Under the pieces are notes generated by a model, which did not search any database, was not told the DNA's origin, and saw only the letters and a list, made by a program, of their open reading frames with translations. The translations under genes were made by a program, and so were the position numbers. Positions 43,248 to 51,681 of a stretch of 64,000 nucleotides of DNA are shown one piece after another; within the stretch, counting starts at the first letter, position 1; every line of letters starts with the position of its first letter. The stretch comes from JBBECE01 sp964574935. Lineage in GTDB: Bacteria; Pseudomonadota; Alphaproteobacteria; Rhizobiales; Devosiaceae. The stretch covers positions 1 through 64,000 of the forward strand of contig CAZNOZ010000001.1 of assembly GCA_964574935.1 (NCBI GenBank), read 5' to 3'.

Positions 43248-44575
43248 CGAGTGTTGTCCGCTTTGCGCCGTCGCCGACCGGCGACATTCACCTGGGCAAC
43301 GCGCGCCCGGCGTTGCTCAATTGGCTGTTCGCCCTGCAAACCGGCGGCGAGTTCATCCTGCGCTTCGACGACACCGACGTCGACCGCTCCAGCGCCGCGT
43401 TCAACGACCGTATCGAGGAGGATTTGCGCTGGCTGGGCATCGCCCCGCACCGCATCGAGCTGCAGTCGCGCCGTGTTGCCGCCTACGATCGCGCCCGCGA
43501 CCGGCTGGTCGGGGCAGGCCGGCTCTACCCCTGCTACGAAACCCCCGACGAGCTGGACCGCCGCCGCAGGCGCGCCCGCGCGGGGGGGCTGCCGCCGATT
43601 TACGACCGCGCGGCGCTCGAACTCACCGATGCCGACCGGACCCGGCTGGAAGCTCAGGGACGTCGGCCCCACTGGCGCTTCAGGCTCGACGGCCGCGAGG
43701 TCAGGTTCGGCGATCTGATCCGGGGCGAGCAGACCGTGCACACCGACACCATGTCCGATCCGGTGTTGGTGCGCGAGGACGGCAGTTATCTCTACACCTT
43801 GCCCTCGGTCGTCGACGACATCGAGATGGGCGTCACCCATATCATTCGCGGCGAGGACCACGTCTCCAACACCGGACCCCAGATCGAGCTCATCGAGGCG
43901 CTGGGGGGCGAGGTGCCCCGCTTTGCCCATCACAACCTGCTGGTCGATCCCGGCGGGCGGGGCCTGTCCAAGCGCCTCGGGTCGCTGTCGATCGGGGCAT
44001 TGCGCGACGCCGGCTACGAGCCTCTGGCCGTGGCGCTCACCGCGGTCCTGACCGGAACCAGCGAGCCGATCGCGCCGCATTCGTCGCTGGCCGAACTCGC
44101 CGGGCACTTCGAGCTGACGATGATCTCGCGCGCCCCGGCGCGTTTCGATTTCGCCGAACTCGACCACCTCAACGCCACGATGGTGCACGGCTATGCCTAC
44201 GCCGAGGTCGCCGGCCGGCTCGCCGAGATGGGGGTTTCGGACGCCGAGCCCTTGTGGAATGCGGTGCGCGAGAACCTCGCGAAGTTTGCCGACATCGCCG
44301 AATGGGACGCGGTGGCGAAGGGGCCGGTTGCGCCCGTGATTGCCGACCAGGATCGCGAGTTTATCGCCGCCGCCCGATCGGCATTGCCCGACGAGCCCTG
44401 GGACGAGACGACATGGTCGGGCTGGACCGAAGCCCTGAAATCGAAGACCGGGCGCAAGGGCGCCGCGCTCTACCGTCCGCTCAGGCTGGCGCTCACCGGG
44501 CGCCAGGACGGTCCCGGGCTCAAGACCCTTCTGCCGGTTTTGGGACGTAAGGCGTGTCTGGACCGACTATCCTGA
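43244..44575 (+). CDS. gltX: Glutamyl-tRNA synthetase, short second type (GltX2-like)
   Basis: A 443-residue class I synthetase. HIGH is seen as DIHLGNAR and KMSKS as GLSKRLG; the catalytic core is followed by a shortened anticodon-binding part. Many alphaproteobacteria have two GluRS genes and this resembles the shorter one, which in some species charges tRNA-Gln for later amidation; which tRNA is used here cannot be told. It overlaps nadE by 4 bases and runs 56 bases antisense into the DUF2865 gene. Confidence 0.92.
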   Translation: MTSVVRFAPSPTGDIHLGNARPALLNWLFALQTGGEFILRFDDTDVDRSSAAFNDRIEEDLRWLGIAPHRIELQSRRVAAYDRARDRLVGAGRLYPCYETPDELDRRRRRARAGGLPPIYDRAALELTDADRTRLEAQGRRPHWRFRLDGREVRFGDLIRGEQTVHTDTMSDPVLVREDGSYLYTLPSVVDDIEMGVTHIIRGEDHVSNTGPQIELIEALGGEVPRFAHHNLLVDPGGRGLSKRLGSLSIGALRDAGYEPLAVALTAVLTGTSEPIAPHSSLAELAGHFELTMISRAPARFDFAELDHLNATMVHGYAYAEVAGRLAEMGVSDAEPLWNAVRENLAKFADIAEWDAVAKGPVAPVIADQDREFIAAARSALPDEPWDETTWSGWTEALKSKTGRKGAALYRPLRLALTGRQDGPGLKTLLPVLGRKACLDRLS

Positions 44576-45692
44576 CCGTCTTGCCGCCGAATTCGACGAG
44601 CCGCAGCTCGGCGGGTGCCGCCACCGGCACGGCCAGCAGTGGTTCGCCGTCACGCGGCGGCCGCGGGCGGGGAAGGGGAACGTAGACAGCCTGCATCAAG
44701 GCGAGATCGGCGTAACCGCGCGGGTCGCGACGCGGCAGCGGGAAGGTCACTTCGCCGAATTCGATGACCGGTTGCTCGGCGGTCCCGGCGCTTTCCTCGC
44801 TGCCGGCCTCGCCCCCTCCGCCGAACTGGATCGTACCGTAGTTGATGCGTTCGCGGCAGGCGCAGTCCGGATTGTACTCGCGCCGGTAGTTGAAGGCATA
44901 GGATTGGTCGGCGTAGCGCTCCCCGCTCAGATTGATCATGTCCTCGGCCTCTTCGCCGGGGTTGCGGTAGTAGAAAAGCTGCACCTCCGCCGTCGGGCAT
45001 TGCGACGAGCATACAGCTGCGTCATTCGGCAGATAGTCCGACAGCGTCGCGTAGCTTACCGGCCAGTAGTAGCCGTCACAGGCGCGCACACACACAGTGC
45101 GGATCGTCGGCCGCCCGGTGTAGCCCCACTCGTCGCCGATGAAGTCGTTGCCGCTGAGCCCCAGGCGCCCGAAAAGGCGCTGCAAGAGCCCCCCGCGATT
45201 GGCGTCTGGCGCCGGAGCCGCGTTGCCGAAGGTCACCGTGCTGGCGTTGTTGCACGCGAACCGCGCGATCTGCCGCAGCACGTCCTCGCGCAAATCGGCG
45301 ATCTGGGTACCGCGGTTGGCGTGCTCGACCAGCGTCGCATAGTCGGACCTCGATCGGTTGATCTGGTTGGCGAGCTGCCGACACTGGCGATTCAGCCGCT
45401 GCCCGGCGTTCATCGCCCGCTGGCAGCCGCCGCGCACGAAGGCGCTTTCGAGCCGCTGGATATTCTCCGACATCGACCGCGCGCTTTGCGAATAGTTGGC
45501 GAGATTCTGGAAGTCGCGGTCGCGCTCCAGCGCGCTGAGCTGCGAGTTGAGCTGGTCGCAGGAATTGGTCTGGGCGGTCGCGGGCATCGCGACGCCGAGG
45601 GCCATTGCCGCGGCCAATAGCGCCGCCAGAACCCGGCCTCTCGGAGGGGGGCGCCCCGCGCCTGTCGCCGCTGCGTCGTGCCGGTGGGTCAT
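44520..45692 (-). CDS. DUF2865 domain-containing exported protein
   Basis: A 390-residue secreted protein. Signal peptide to about residue 40 (ATAQ), then a coiled helical region (about 45-130) with LNSQLSALERDRD and QRLNRQCRQLANQI, then the DUF2865 core (about 165-255) with VCVRACDGYYWPVSYATL and paired cysteines (CSSQCP, CACRE). Common in Rhizobiales, function unknown, probably cell-envelope. The last 56 bases overlap the gltX 3' end on the other strand. Confidence 0.85.
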   Translation of the reverse strand: MTHRHDAAATGAGRPPPRGRVLAALLAAAMALGVAMPATAQTNSCDQLNSQLSALERDRDFQNLANYSQSARSMSENIQRLESAFVRGGCQRAMNAGQRLNRQCRQLANQINRSRSDYATLVEHANRGTQIADLREDVLRQIARFACNNASTVTFGNAAPAPDANRGGLLQRLFGRLGLSGNDFIGDEWGYTGRPTIRTVCVRACDGYYWPVSYATLSDYLPNDAAVCSSQCPTAEVQLFYYRNPGEEAEDMINLSGERYADQSYAFNYRREYNPDCACRERINYGTIQFGGGGEAGSEESAGTAEQPVIEFGEVTFPLPRRDPRGYADLALMQAVYVPLPRPRPPRDGEPLLAVPVAAPAELRLVEFGGKTVRIVGPDTPYVPKPAEGS

Positions 45693-45797
45693 CGCCGCCA
45701 AACTATCGCACTGGCATCCGCACCGCCAAGCCATCTCTTTTCGACCCCCGCTCCGGCGGCTGCCGGCCCCGAACCGGAACCCCGCCAGAGCGTCGGA

Positions 45798-45813
45798 TTC
45801 ACACCATTGTGAA
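45798..45813. promoter_or_regulatory. Palindromic operator-like site upstream of the cytochrome c genes
   Basis: TTCACA-CCAT-TGTGAA is an inverted repeat with perfect 6-bp arms, in the 293-base region between the DUF2865 and cytochrome genes. It is of the size bound by many dimeric regulators but does not match the CRP or FNR consensus orientation. Confidence 0.4.
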
Positions 45814-45985
45814 CGTCTCGTCGGGATGAATTCGGCCGTTGCGGCAATACAGTTACGTGAGCGCGAGATTCAGTGGAGTGCCCGCCGGCACCGCAATTGC
45901 CTGCATGTCGCAAGGACGAAATGAAATCGACGCCGGTGCCCCCAGGGACGCCGGCAAATCTTCGCGAGCAGAAAAGGAAACGCCC

Positions 45986-46462
45986 ATGCCGCGCGGAAGA
46001 ACCTCGATGGTGATCGTCTGCGGACTTGTCGCGGGGCTGGCCCTGGTGCCGGCGGTTGCCGACGACGCGATGACGGGGCCACCGGACGTCGCTTCGATGA
46101 CGGTGGACGAGATCATCGCGTTGCGGGTTCAGACAATGCGCTCGAACGGCCGCACATTGCGCGGCGCCAACGCCCTTTCGGGAGCCGAGGCGATCGCCGC
46201 CGCCGAACAGGTCAGGAACAACGCGCAAACCCTGCATTTGTTGTTTCCGGAAGGCTCCAATACCGGTGACTCGCACGCCCTGGATCTGATCTGGCAGGAC
46301 TGGGACAGCTTCGTTGCCATTCTCGACAGCCTGGAGGCCGACGCCAGCGCAATGATCGAGGCGGCCGAGGCCGGAGACCCGGATGCCTATGTGGCCGCGC
46401 TCCGGAAGGTCGGCATGAACTGCGGCACCTGCCACGACACCTATCGCGCCGAAATGCAGTGA
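45986..46462 (+). CDS. Cytochrome c' / c-556-type protein
   Basis: A 158-residue exported monohaem cytochrome. Signal peptide to about residue 30, a four-helix-bundle-like body and a single haem site CGTCH eleven residues from the C-terminus (MNCGTCHDTYRAEMQ), the order typical of the cytochrome c'/c-556 family. The start at 45986 follows AAAAGGAAA. Periplasmic electron transfer or gas (NO) binding are the family roles; neither can be chosen here. It is followed 95 bases later by a second, related cytochrome. Confidence 0.87.
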   Translation: MPRGRTSMVIVCGLVAGLALVPAVADDAMTGPPDVASMTVDEIIALRVQTMRSNGRTLRGANALSGAEAIAAAEQVRNNAQTLHLLFPEGSNTGDSHALDLIWQDWDSFVAILDSLEADASAMIEAAEAGDPDAYVAALRKVGMNCGTCHDTYRAEMQ

Positions 46463-46557
46463 GCGCATTGCGCCCGGAGCGGCCCGGCGGGCGCGCCGGC
46501 CGCTTCCAGCCGGTCCCCGATGCCTCGCCGTCCGCACCGAACCGAGGAGACTGCCCG

Positions 46558-46983
46558 ATGAAATTTCCCGCCCTCGTGCCGCTCGCCGTCGCCGGCGCGG
46601 TCTCGCTTGCCGTCACCTTGCCGATCGTCGCCCAGTCCGACCCGATTGCGGCGCGCCAGGCGCTGATGAAGGAAATCGGCCGGACCGCCTTCGGTATCTT
46701 CCGCGGCAACGTCGACCCGCTGGACGGTGCCGAGATCATCGCCGACAACTTCATCGACGTCGAAACCCTGTTCCCCGAAGGCTCCGAAGGCGGCAACGCC
46801 CTGAGCGGTGTGTGGGAGGATCGCGAGGCGTTCCTGGACCGTCTGGGCGACGCGCAGGACGCCTCCGCCGCGCTTCTGGCGACCGCCGAAGCCGGCGACA
46901 TGGCCGCCTTCGACGAGCAGTTCAGGGGGCTCGATCGCGTCTGCAACGCCTGTCACGAGACATACCGAAAGCCGCTCGATTGA
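46558..46983 (+). CDS. Cytochrome c' / c-556-type protein (second copy)
   Basis: A 141-residue periplasmic monohaem cytochrome with a signal peptide (cleavage about residue 26) and a C-terminal CNACH haem motif (VCNACHETYRKPLD). It shares the LFPEGSE...G..AL...IW/VW pattern with the preceding cytochrome (LFPEGSNTG), indicating an old tandem duplication. GAGGAG lies before the ATG. Probably co-transcribed with its neighbour. Confidence 0.88.
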   Translation: MKFPALVPLAVAGAVSLAVTLPIVAQSDPIAARQALMKEIGRTAFGIFRGNVDPLDGAEIIADNFIDVETLFPEGSEGGNALSGVWEDREAFLDRLGDAQDASAALLATAEAGDMAAFDEQFRGLDRVCNACHETYRKPLD

Positions 46984-47196
46984 CCGGCCGCGCGACGCCC
47001 GCAGATCCTTTGGCGCTTGATTTTGCCGCCGGCGGGCGGCATGGTGCCCGCCATGATGACAACCGTTAACCCGATCTGCATTACCGGGTGCATTATTATT
47101 CGCTGACCATCGTCGGCGGCGCGGTTTCGTTCATCCCCCTCAACTGAGATCCAAACCTCGCTGCCGTCGCCGGTTCGCGCATGCGCGTGAGGCACG

Positions 47197-48612
47197 ATGA
47201 CCGAGCTCAGGCTCTACAATACGCTAACGCGGCACAAAGCGCCGTTCGCTCCGCTCGATCCGGCGAACGTGCGCATGTATGTGTGCGGGCCCACGGTCTA
47301 CGACTACGCCCACATCGGCAATGCGCGCCCGGCCATCGTCTTCGACGTCCTGTTCCGGCTGCTCCGGCATGTGTATGGCGACGACCACGTCACCTACGTG
47401 CGCAACATCACCGATGTCGACGACAAGATCATCGCCCGGGCCCGCGCGGAATTCGCCGACCGGCCGCTGAACGAGGCGATCCGCGAGATCACCGAGACGA
47501 CCAACGCCCAGTACCAGACGGACATCGCCGCGCTCGGGTGCCTGGAGCCGACGGTGCAGCCGCGCGCCACCGAGACGATCGGCGAGATGGTCGCGATGAT
47601 CGACACGCTGGTCGCCAAGCGACACGCCTATGAAGCCGACGGGCATGTGCTTTTCGACGTCAAGAGCTGGAAATCCGGCAATCGCCTCGAATACGGCAAG
47701 CTCTCCAACCGCTCCCTCGACGACATGATCGCCGGCGCCCGGGTGGAGGTCGCCCCTTATAAGCGCGACCCGATGGATTTCGTCCTGTGGAAGCCGTCCT
47801 CGGACGAGGAGCCGGGCTGGGATTCGCCCTGGGGCCGCGGGCGGCCGGGCTGGCACATCGAGTGCTCGGCGATGGCGGAGAAGTATCTCGGCGCCACCTT
47901 CGACATCCATGGCGGCGGCATCGATCTCAGCTTCCCACACCACGAGAACGAACTGGCGCAGTCGCGCTGCGCCCACGGCACCCAGATCATGGCGCAGGTG
48001 TGGATGCACAACGGCTTCCTGCAGGTCGAGGGACAGAAAATGTCCAAGAGCCTGGGGAACTTCGTCACCATCCACGAGCTACTTGCCACCGACAAGTTCG
48101 GCGGTCGCGCGTGGCCCGGCGAAGTGCTGCGGCTGGCGATGCTGATGACCCACTATCGCGAGCCGATCGATTTCACCGTGGCGCGGCTCGAGGAGGCCGA
48201 GGAGAAGCTCCGCGACTGGCAGCGCGCGACCGCCGGCGTCGGGGCGGGCGGGGAAGCGGTCGACGCCTCGGCGGTCAGGGAACTGGCCGACGACCTCAAC
48301 TTCCATCGCACCTCGGTGGTCATCGACGCCATCGCCCGCAAGGCCAACCGCGGCACCAAAACCGCATCGGCCTGCCTAGCCGCCACCCTCGAGTTTCTCG
48401 GGTTCGGCGCCGACACGCTGTTGCGCGGCCAAGCCCAGTCCGAAATCGACGTCGCCGCGATCATCGACGATCGGCTCGCCTTGCTGCGCGACAAGAACTT
48501 CGCCGAGGCCGACCGCCTCCGCGAGGAACTGGCTGCCGAGGGCATCCAGCTCATGGACTACAAGGATCCCGACACCGGTGAGCGCAAGACGCGCTGGGAG
48601 CTGAGGCGATGA
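47197..48612 (+). CDS. cysS: Cysteinyl-tRNA synthetase
   Basis: A 471-residue class I synthetase. Zinc ligand Cys in YVCGPTVYD, HIGH as HIGNAR, further zinc ligands in WHIECSAM and HHENE, and KMSKS as KMSKSLGN. First gene of an operon with two GFA proteins and cimA; the stop overlaps the next start by 4 bases. Confidence 0.96.
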   Translation: MTELRLYNTLTRHKAPFAPLDPANVRMYVCGPTVYDYAHIGNARPAIVFDVLFRLLRHVYGDDHVTYVRNITDVDDKIIARARAEFADRPLNEAIREITETTNAQYQTDIAALGCLEPTVQPRATETIGEMVAMIDTLVAKRHAYEADGHVLFDVKSWKSGNRLEYGKLSNRSLDDMIAGARVEVAPYKRDPMDFVLWKPSSDEEPGWDSPWGRGRPGWHIECSAMAEKYLGATFDIHGGGIDLSFPHHENELAQSRCAHGTQIMAQVWMHNGFLQVEGQKMSKSLGNFVTIHELLATDKFGGRAWPGEVLRLAMLMTHYREPIDFTVARLEEAEEKLRDWQRATAGVGAGGEAVDASAVRELADDLNFHRTSVVIDAIARKANRGTKTASACLAATLEFLGFGADTLLRGQAQSEIDVAAIIDDRLALLRDKNFAEADRLREELAAEGIQLMDYKDPDTGERKTRWELRR

Positions 48613-49103
48613 GCGCCCCATTGACCGGCGGCTGCCAATGCGGTGCGATCCGCTATGTGCTCGATCAGGAACCGGTCGACGTGCATGTGTGTCACTGTCG
48701 CATGTGCCAGAAGGCATCCGGCGGCCCGTTCGCCGTCATTGTCCCGGTGCCGAAAACCGCCTTCCGGGTGACCCGGGGTGAATTCAGCTACTTCAGGAGC
48801 TCGGACATAGCGCGCCGCGGCTTCTGCAGAGACTGTGGCACTCCACTCAGCCACGATTTTCCCGACGGACCCAATATCGGCGTTCTGGTCGGCACGCTCG
48901 ACGAGCCGGACAGGGCACCGCCGGTCAGCCAGTACGGCAACGAAAGCCGAGTCGCCTGGTATCCCGAATTCGTCAATGTGCCCGGCACACATCCGACCTT
49001 CGCCGGCAATCCCGTGTTGCGGGACCGGATCGCCGGTTCCAGTCACCAGCACCCCGACCACGACACCGATGCCTGGCCGCCGGCGGGAGGCGACGATGGC
49101 TGA
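48609..49103 (+). CDS. GFA/CENP-V-family zinc protein (first tandem copy)
   Basis: A 164-residue protein of the glutathione-dependent formaldehyde-activating enzyme-like family. Zinc-binding cysteines appear as GGCQCGAIRY, VCHCRMCQKA and CRDCGTPL. Despite the name, most members have unknown activity with small carbonyl or thiol compounds. It overlaps cysS by 4 bases and the next, homologous gene by 8. The C-terminus HPDHDTDAWPP is shared with the second copy. Confidence 0.9.
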   Translation: MSAPLTGGCQCGAIRYVLDQEPVDVHVCHCRMCQKASGGPFAVIVPVPKTAFRVTRGEFSYFRSSDIARRGFCRDCGTPLSHDFPDGPNIGVLVGTLDEPDRAPPVSQYGNESRVAWYPEFVNVPGTHPTFAGNPVLRDRIAGSSHQHPDHDTDAWPPAGGDDG

Positions 49104-49596
49104 GACCTTCTCGGGCGGCTGCCAATGCGGTGCCGTTCGCTACCGCTTCGCCGAAAAGCCGGGCGGCGCGCATATCTGCCATTGCCGCATGTGCCAGAAG
49201 GCCTTCGGAAATTTCTACGCGCCCTTCGTCGGCGGGCCGAAATCGGCCTTCGAAGTGACGCGCGGCGAGATCGCCGCCTTTCGCTCCTCGGACATGACCG
49301 ACCGCGGGTTCTGCGCCAAATGCGGCACCCCGCTGATGATCGTCGATGTCGATAGCGATCGCGTCTCGGTGTCGATCGGCTCGCTCGACCATCCCGAGGA
49401 TTTCCCGCCCCTCGACCAGCACGGGGTCGAGAGCCGGCTGCCTTACGTCAACGCGCTTGGGCACTTGCCCGATCGACCGCCGACCGAAGTGGAAGATCCG
49501 GAGATGGCCAGCCGCGTCGCCGCCACGAACCGCCAGCATCCCGACCACGACACCGAAACCTGGCCGCCGCAAGGTGGCTGGCCCGCGGAGGGCTGA
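49096..49596 (+). CDS. GFA/CENP-V-family zinc protein (second tandem copy)
   Basis: A 166-residue paralogue of the preceding gene with the same zinc motifs (GGCQCGAVRY, ICHCRMCQKA, CAKCGTPL) and the same C-terminal HPDHDTETWPP. The active-site neighbourhood differs (GNFYAPFVGG against GGPFAVIVPV), so substrates may differ. It ends 4 bases before cimA. Confidence 0.9.
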   Translation: MAETFSGGCQCGAVRYRFAEKPGGAHICHCRMCQKAFGNFYAPFVGGPKSAFEVTRGEIAAFRSSDMTDRGFCAKCGTPLMIVDVDSDRVSVSIGSLDHPEDFPPLDQHGVESRLPYVNALGHLPDRPPTEVEDPEMASRVAATNRQHPDHDTETWPPQGGWPAEG

Positions 49597-49600
49597 ACCG

Positions 49601-51217
49601 ATGGCCAAGGACCGCCTCTATCTCTTCGACACCACGCTTCGCGACGGCGCCCAGACCGCCGGCATCGAATTCTCGATCGAGGAGAAAATCACCATCGCCC
49701 GGCTGCTCGACCAGCTCGGCGTCGACTATGTCGAGGGCGGCTACCCGGGCGCCAATCCCCTCGACACGGAGTTTTTTGGCCAGCCGCGCACCAAGTCGGC
49801 GACCTTCACGGCCTTCGGCATGACCAAACGCCCCGGGCGTTCGGCCGGCAACGATCCGGGCATCCAGGCGTTGCTGAATTCGGCGGCGAGCGCGGTGTGC
49901 TACGTCGCCAAGGCCTGGGATCACCAGGTCGAGCTGGCGGTCGGCATCAAGCCGGAGGAAAATCTCGACGCCATTCGCGAGAGCATCGCGGCGGCCGCCG
50001 AGGCGGGCAAGGAGCCGCTGCTCGATTGCGAGCACTTCTTCGACGGCTACCACGCCAATCCCGCCTATGCGCTCGAATGCGTGCAAACGGCGCTCGAAGC
50101 CGGTGCCCGCTGGGTCGTCTTGTGCGACACCAACGGCGGCACCCTGCCGCACGAAATCGAGACCGTCGTCAAGGCGGTAATGGACGTGGCGCCCGGCGAC
50201 CGGTTGGGCATCCACACCCACGACGACACGGGAAACGCGGTCGCCAACTCACTGGTCGCCATCGAAGCCGGGGTCCGGCAGGTGCAGGGCACCCTCAACG
50301 GCATCGGCGAGCGGTGCGGCAACGCCAACCTGATCTCGCTGATCCCGACCCTGGCCCTGAAGTCCCCGTTCAAGGACACGCTGGAAATCGGGATCACCTC
50401 CGATGCGCTCAAGACCCTCACCCAGGTCTCGCACGCCTTCGACGAGCTCTTGAACCGCGCCCCCGAGCGCCAGGCGCCCTATGTCGGTGCCACCGCCTTC
50501 TCGACCAAGGCCGGCATCCACGCCTCGGCGCTTTCCAAGGACACGGCGACCTACGAGCACATCGATCCCGGGCTCGTCGGCAATTCCCGCAACGTCATGG
50601 TCTCGCAGCAGGCCGGCCGGTCAAATCTCGTCACGGTCCTCGGCCGGATGGGGCTTCAGATCGAAAAATCCGACGCCCGGCTCGACCGGTTGCTGGGCAT
50701 CGTCAAGGAGCGCGAGGCGCGCGGCTACTCCTACGACAATGCCGACGCCTCGTTCGCGCTGCTGGCCTACCGCACCTTCAACCTCCTGCCGGAGTTTTTC
50801 CGGGTCGAATCCTACCGCACGGCCGTCGAGCGTCGTCACAATGCAAGGGGCGAGCTGGTCACGGTCTCCGAGGCGGTGGTCAGGATCGAGATCGACGGCG
50901 AGACGTTCATGTCCGTCGCCGAGGGCAACGGGCCGGTCAATGCCCTCGATCTGGCCATGCGCAAGGATCTCGGCAAATACTCGAGCCGCATCGACGATCT
51001 CGAGCTTGTCGATTTCAAGGTGCGGATTCTCGACGGCGGCACCGGCGCCGTCACCCGCGTCCTGGTCGAAAGCCGCGACGGCACCGGCGAACGCTGGTTC
51101 ACCGTCGGCGTCTCTCCCAACATCATCGACGCCTCCTTCGAGGCGCTCTTCGACTCGGTGACCTACAAGCTGCTCAAGACCGAGGCCGTCTCGTCCGGGG
51201 CGCGGCAGTCCGCCTGA
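49601..51217 (+). CDS. cimA: (R)-citramalate synthase
   Basis: A 538-residue enzyme condensing pyruvate and acetyl-CoA to citramalate, the threonine-independent entry into isoleucine synthesis. The barrel begins LYLFDTTLRDGAQTAGIEFS, the metal-binding IHTHDDTGNAVANSL and NGIGERCGN motifs are present, and a C-terminal regulatory (LeuA dimer) domain spans about 400-530. The N-terminal sequence is of CimA rather than 2-isopropylmalate or homocitrate synthase type. Last gene of the cysS operon. Confidence 0.92.
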   Translation: MAKDRLYLFDTTLRDGAQTAGIEFSIEEKITIARLLDQLGVDYVEGGYPGANPLDTEFFGQPRTKSATFTAFGMTKRPGRSAGNDPGIQALLNSAASAVCYVAKAWDHQVELAVGIKPEENLDAIRESIAAAAEAGKEPLLDCEHFFDGYHANPAYALECVQTALEAGARWVVLCDTNGGTLPHEIETVVKAVMDVAPGDRLGIHTHDDTGNAVANSLVAIEAGVRQVQGTLNGIGERCGNANLISLIPTLALKSPFKDTLEIGITSDALKTLTQVSHAFDELLNRAPERQAPYVGATAFSTKAGIHASALSKDTATYEHIDPGLVGNSRNVMVSQQAGRSNLVTVLGRMGLQIEKSDARLDRLLGIVKEREARGYSYDNADASFALLAYRTFNLLPEFFRVESYRTAVERRHNARGELVTVSEAVVRIEIDGETFMSVAEGNGPVNALDLAMRKDLGKYSSRIDDLELVDFKVRILDGGTGAVTRVLVESRDGTGERWFTVGVSPNIIDASFEALFDSVTYKLLKTEAVSSGARQSA

Positions 51218-51339
51218 CCGAACGACGATCCGGCCACTCGGGTGAGGCGCGTCCCGCGGCGATTGCCGACGCTACACTTCTGCCGGCGGGGCGGCAGGGG
51301 GTTGCGGCCGGGCCCCGGGCATACTATCGTCAATCGACG

Positions 51340-51681
51340 ATGAACGATGAATCCGTATGGGACGTCGATCTGGCGGTCGCCCTCAGGGCGCTGTCGCATC
51401 CCGCCCGACTGTCGATACTGAAATACCTGGCCGAGCATCAGGGCCAGTGTTGCTGCGACGTGGCGGGCTGTCTGCCTCTCGCGCAGTCGACGGTTTCGCA
51501 GCATCTGAAGATCCTGCTCGAAGCCGGCCTGGTCACCCGACATGCCCAGGGCACGCGCAACCGCTACGCCCTCAGCGCCGAGCGGCTGGCGGTGGTCCAG
51601 GGGGCGTTGGCCGATGTCCTCGGCGAGCTGGTGCCGGGCACGGCGGTGAGCGCCCGGCGCGCCCGGAAGGTGGCCTCATGA
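51340..51681 (+). CDS. ArsR-family transcriptional regulator
   Basis: A 113-residue winged-helix repressor. The DNA-recognition helix is LAQSTVSQHLKILLEAGLVT and just before it lie four cysteines (CCCDVAGC, residues 37-44), where ArsR-type sensors bind thiophilic metals. The stop overlaps the start of an Atm1-type exporter by 4 bases, suggesting that the exporter is induced by metal or metalloid stress. Confidence 0.88.
   Translation: MNDESVWDVDLAVALRALSHPARLSILKYLAEHQGQCCCDVAGCLPLAQSTVSQHLKILLEAGLVTRHAQGTRNRYALSAERLAVVQGALADVLGELVPGTAVSARRARKVAS

Noticed and set aside
47025..47040. GCCGCC-GGCG-GGCGGC hairpin after the second cytochrome gene as a terminator
   Set aside because: Short stem and no T-run; such GC dyads are common by chance here.
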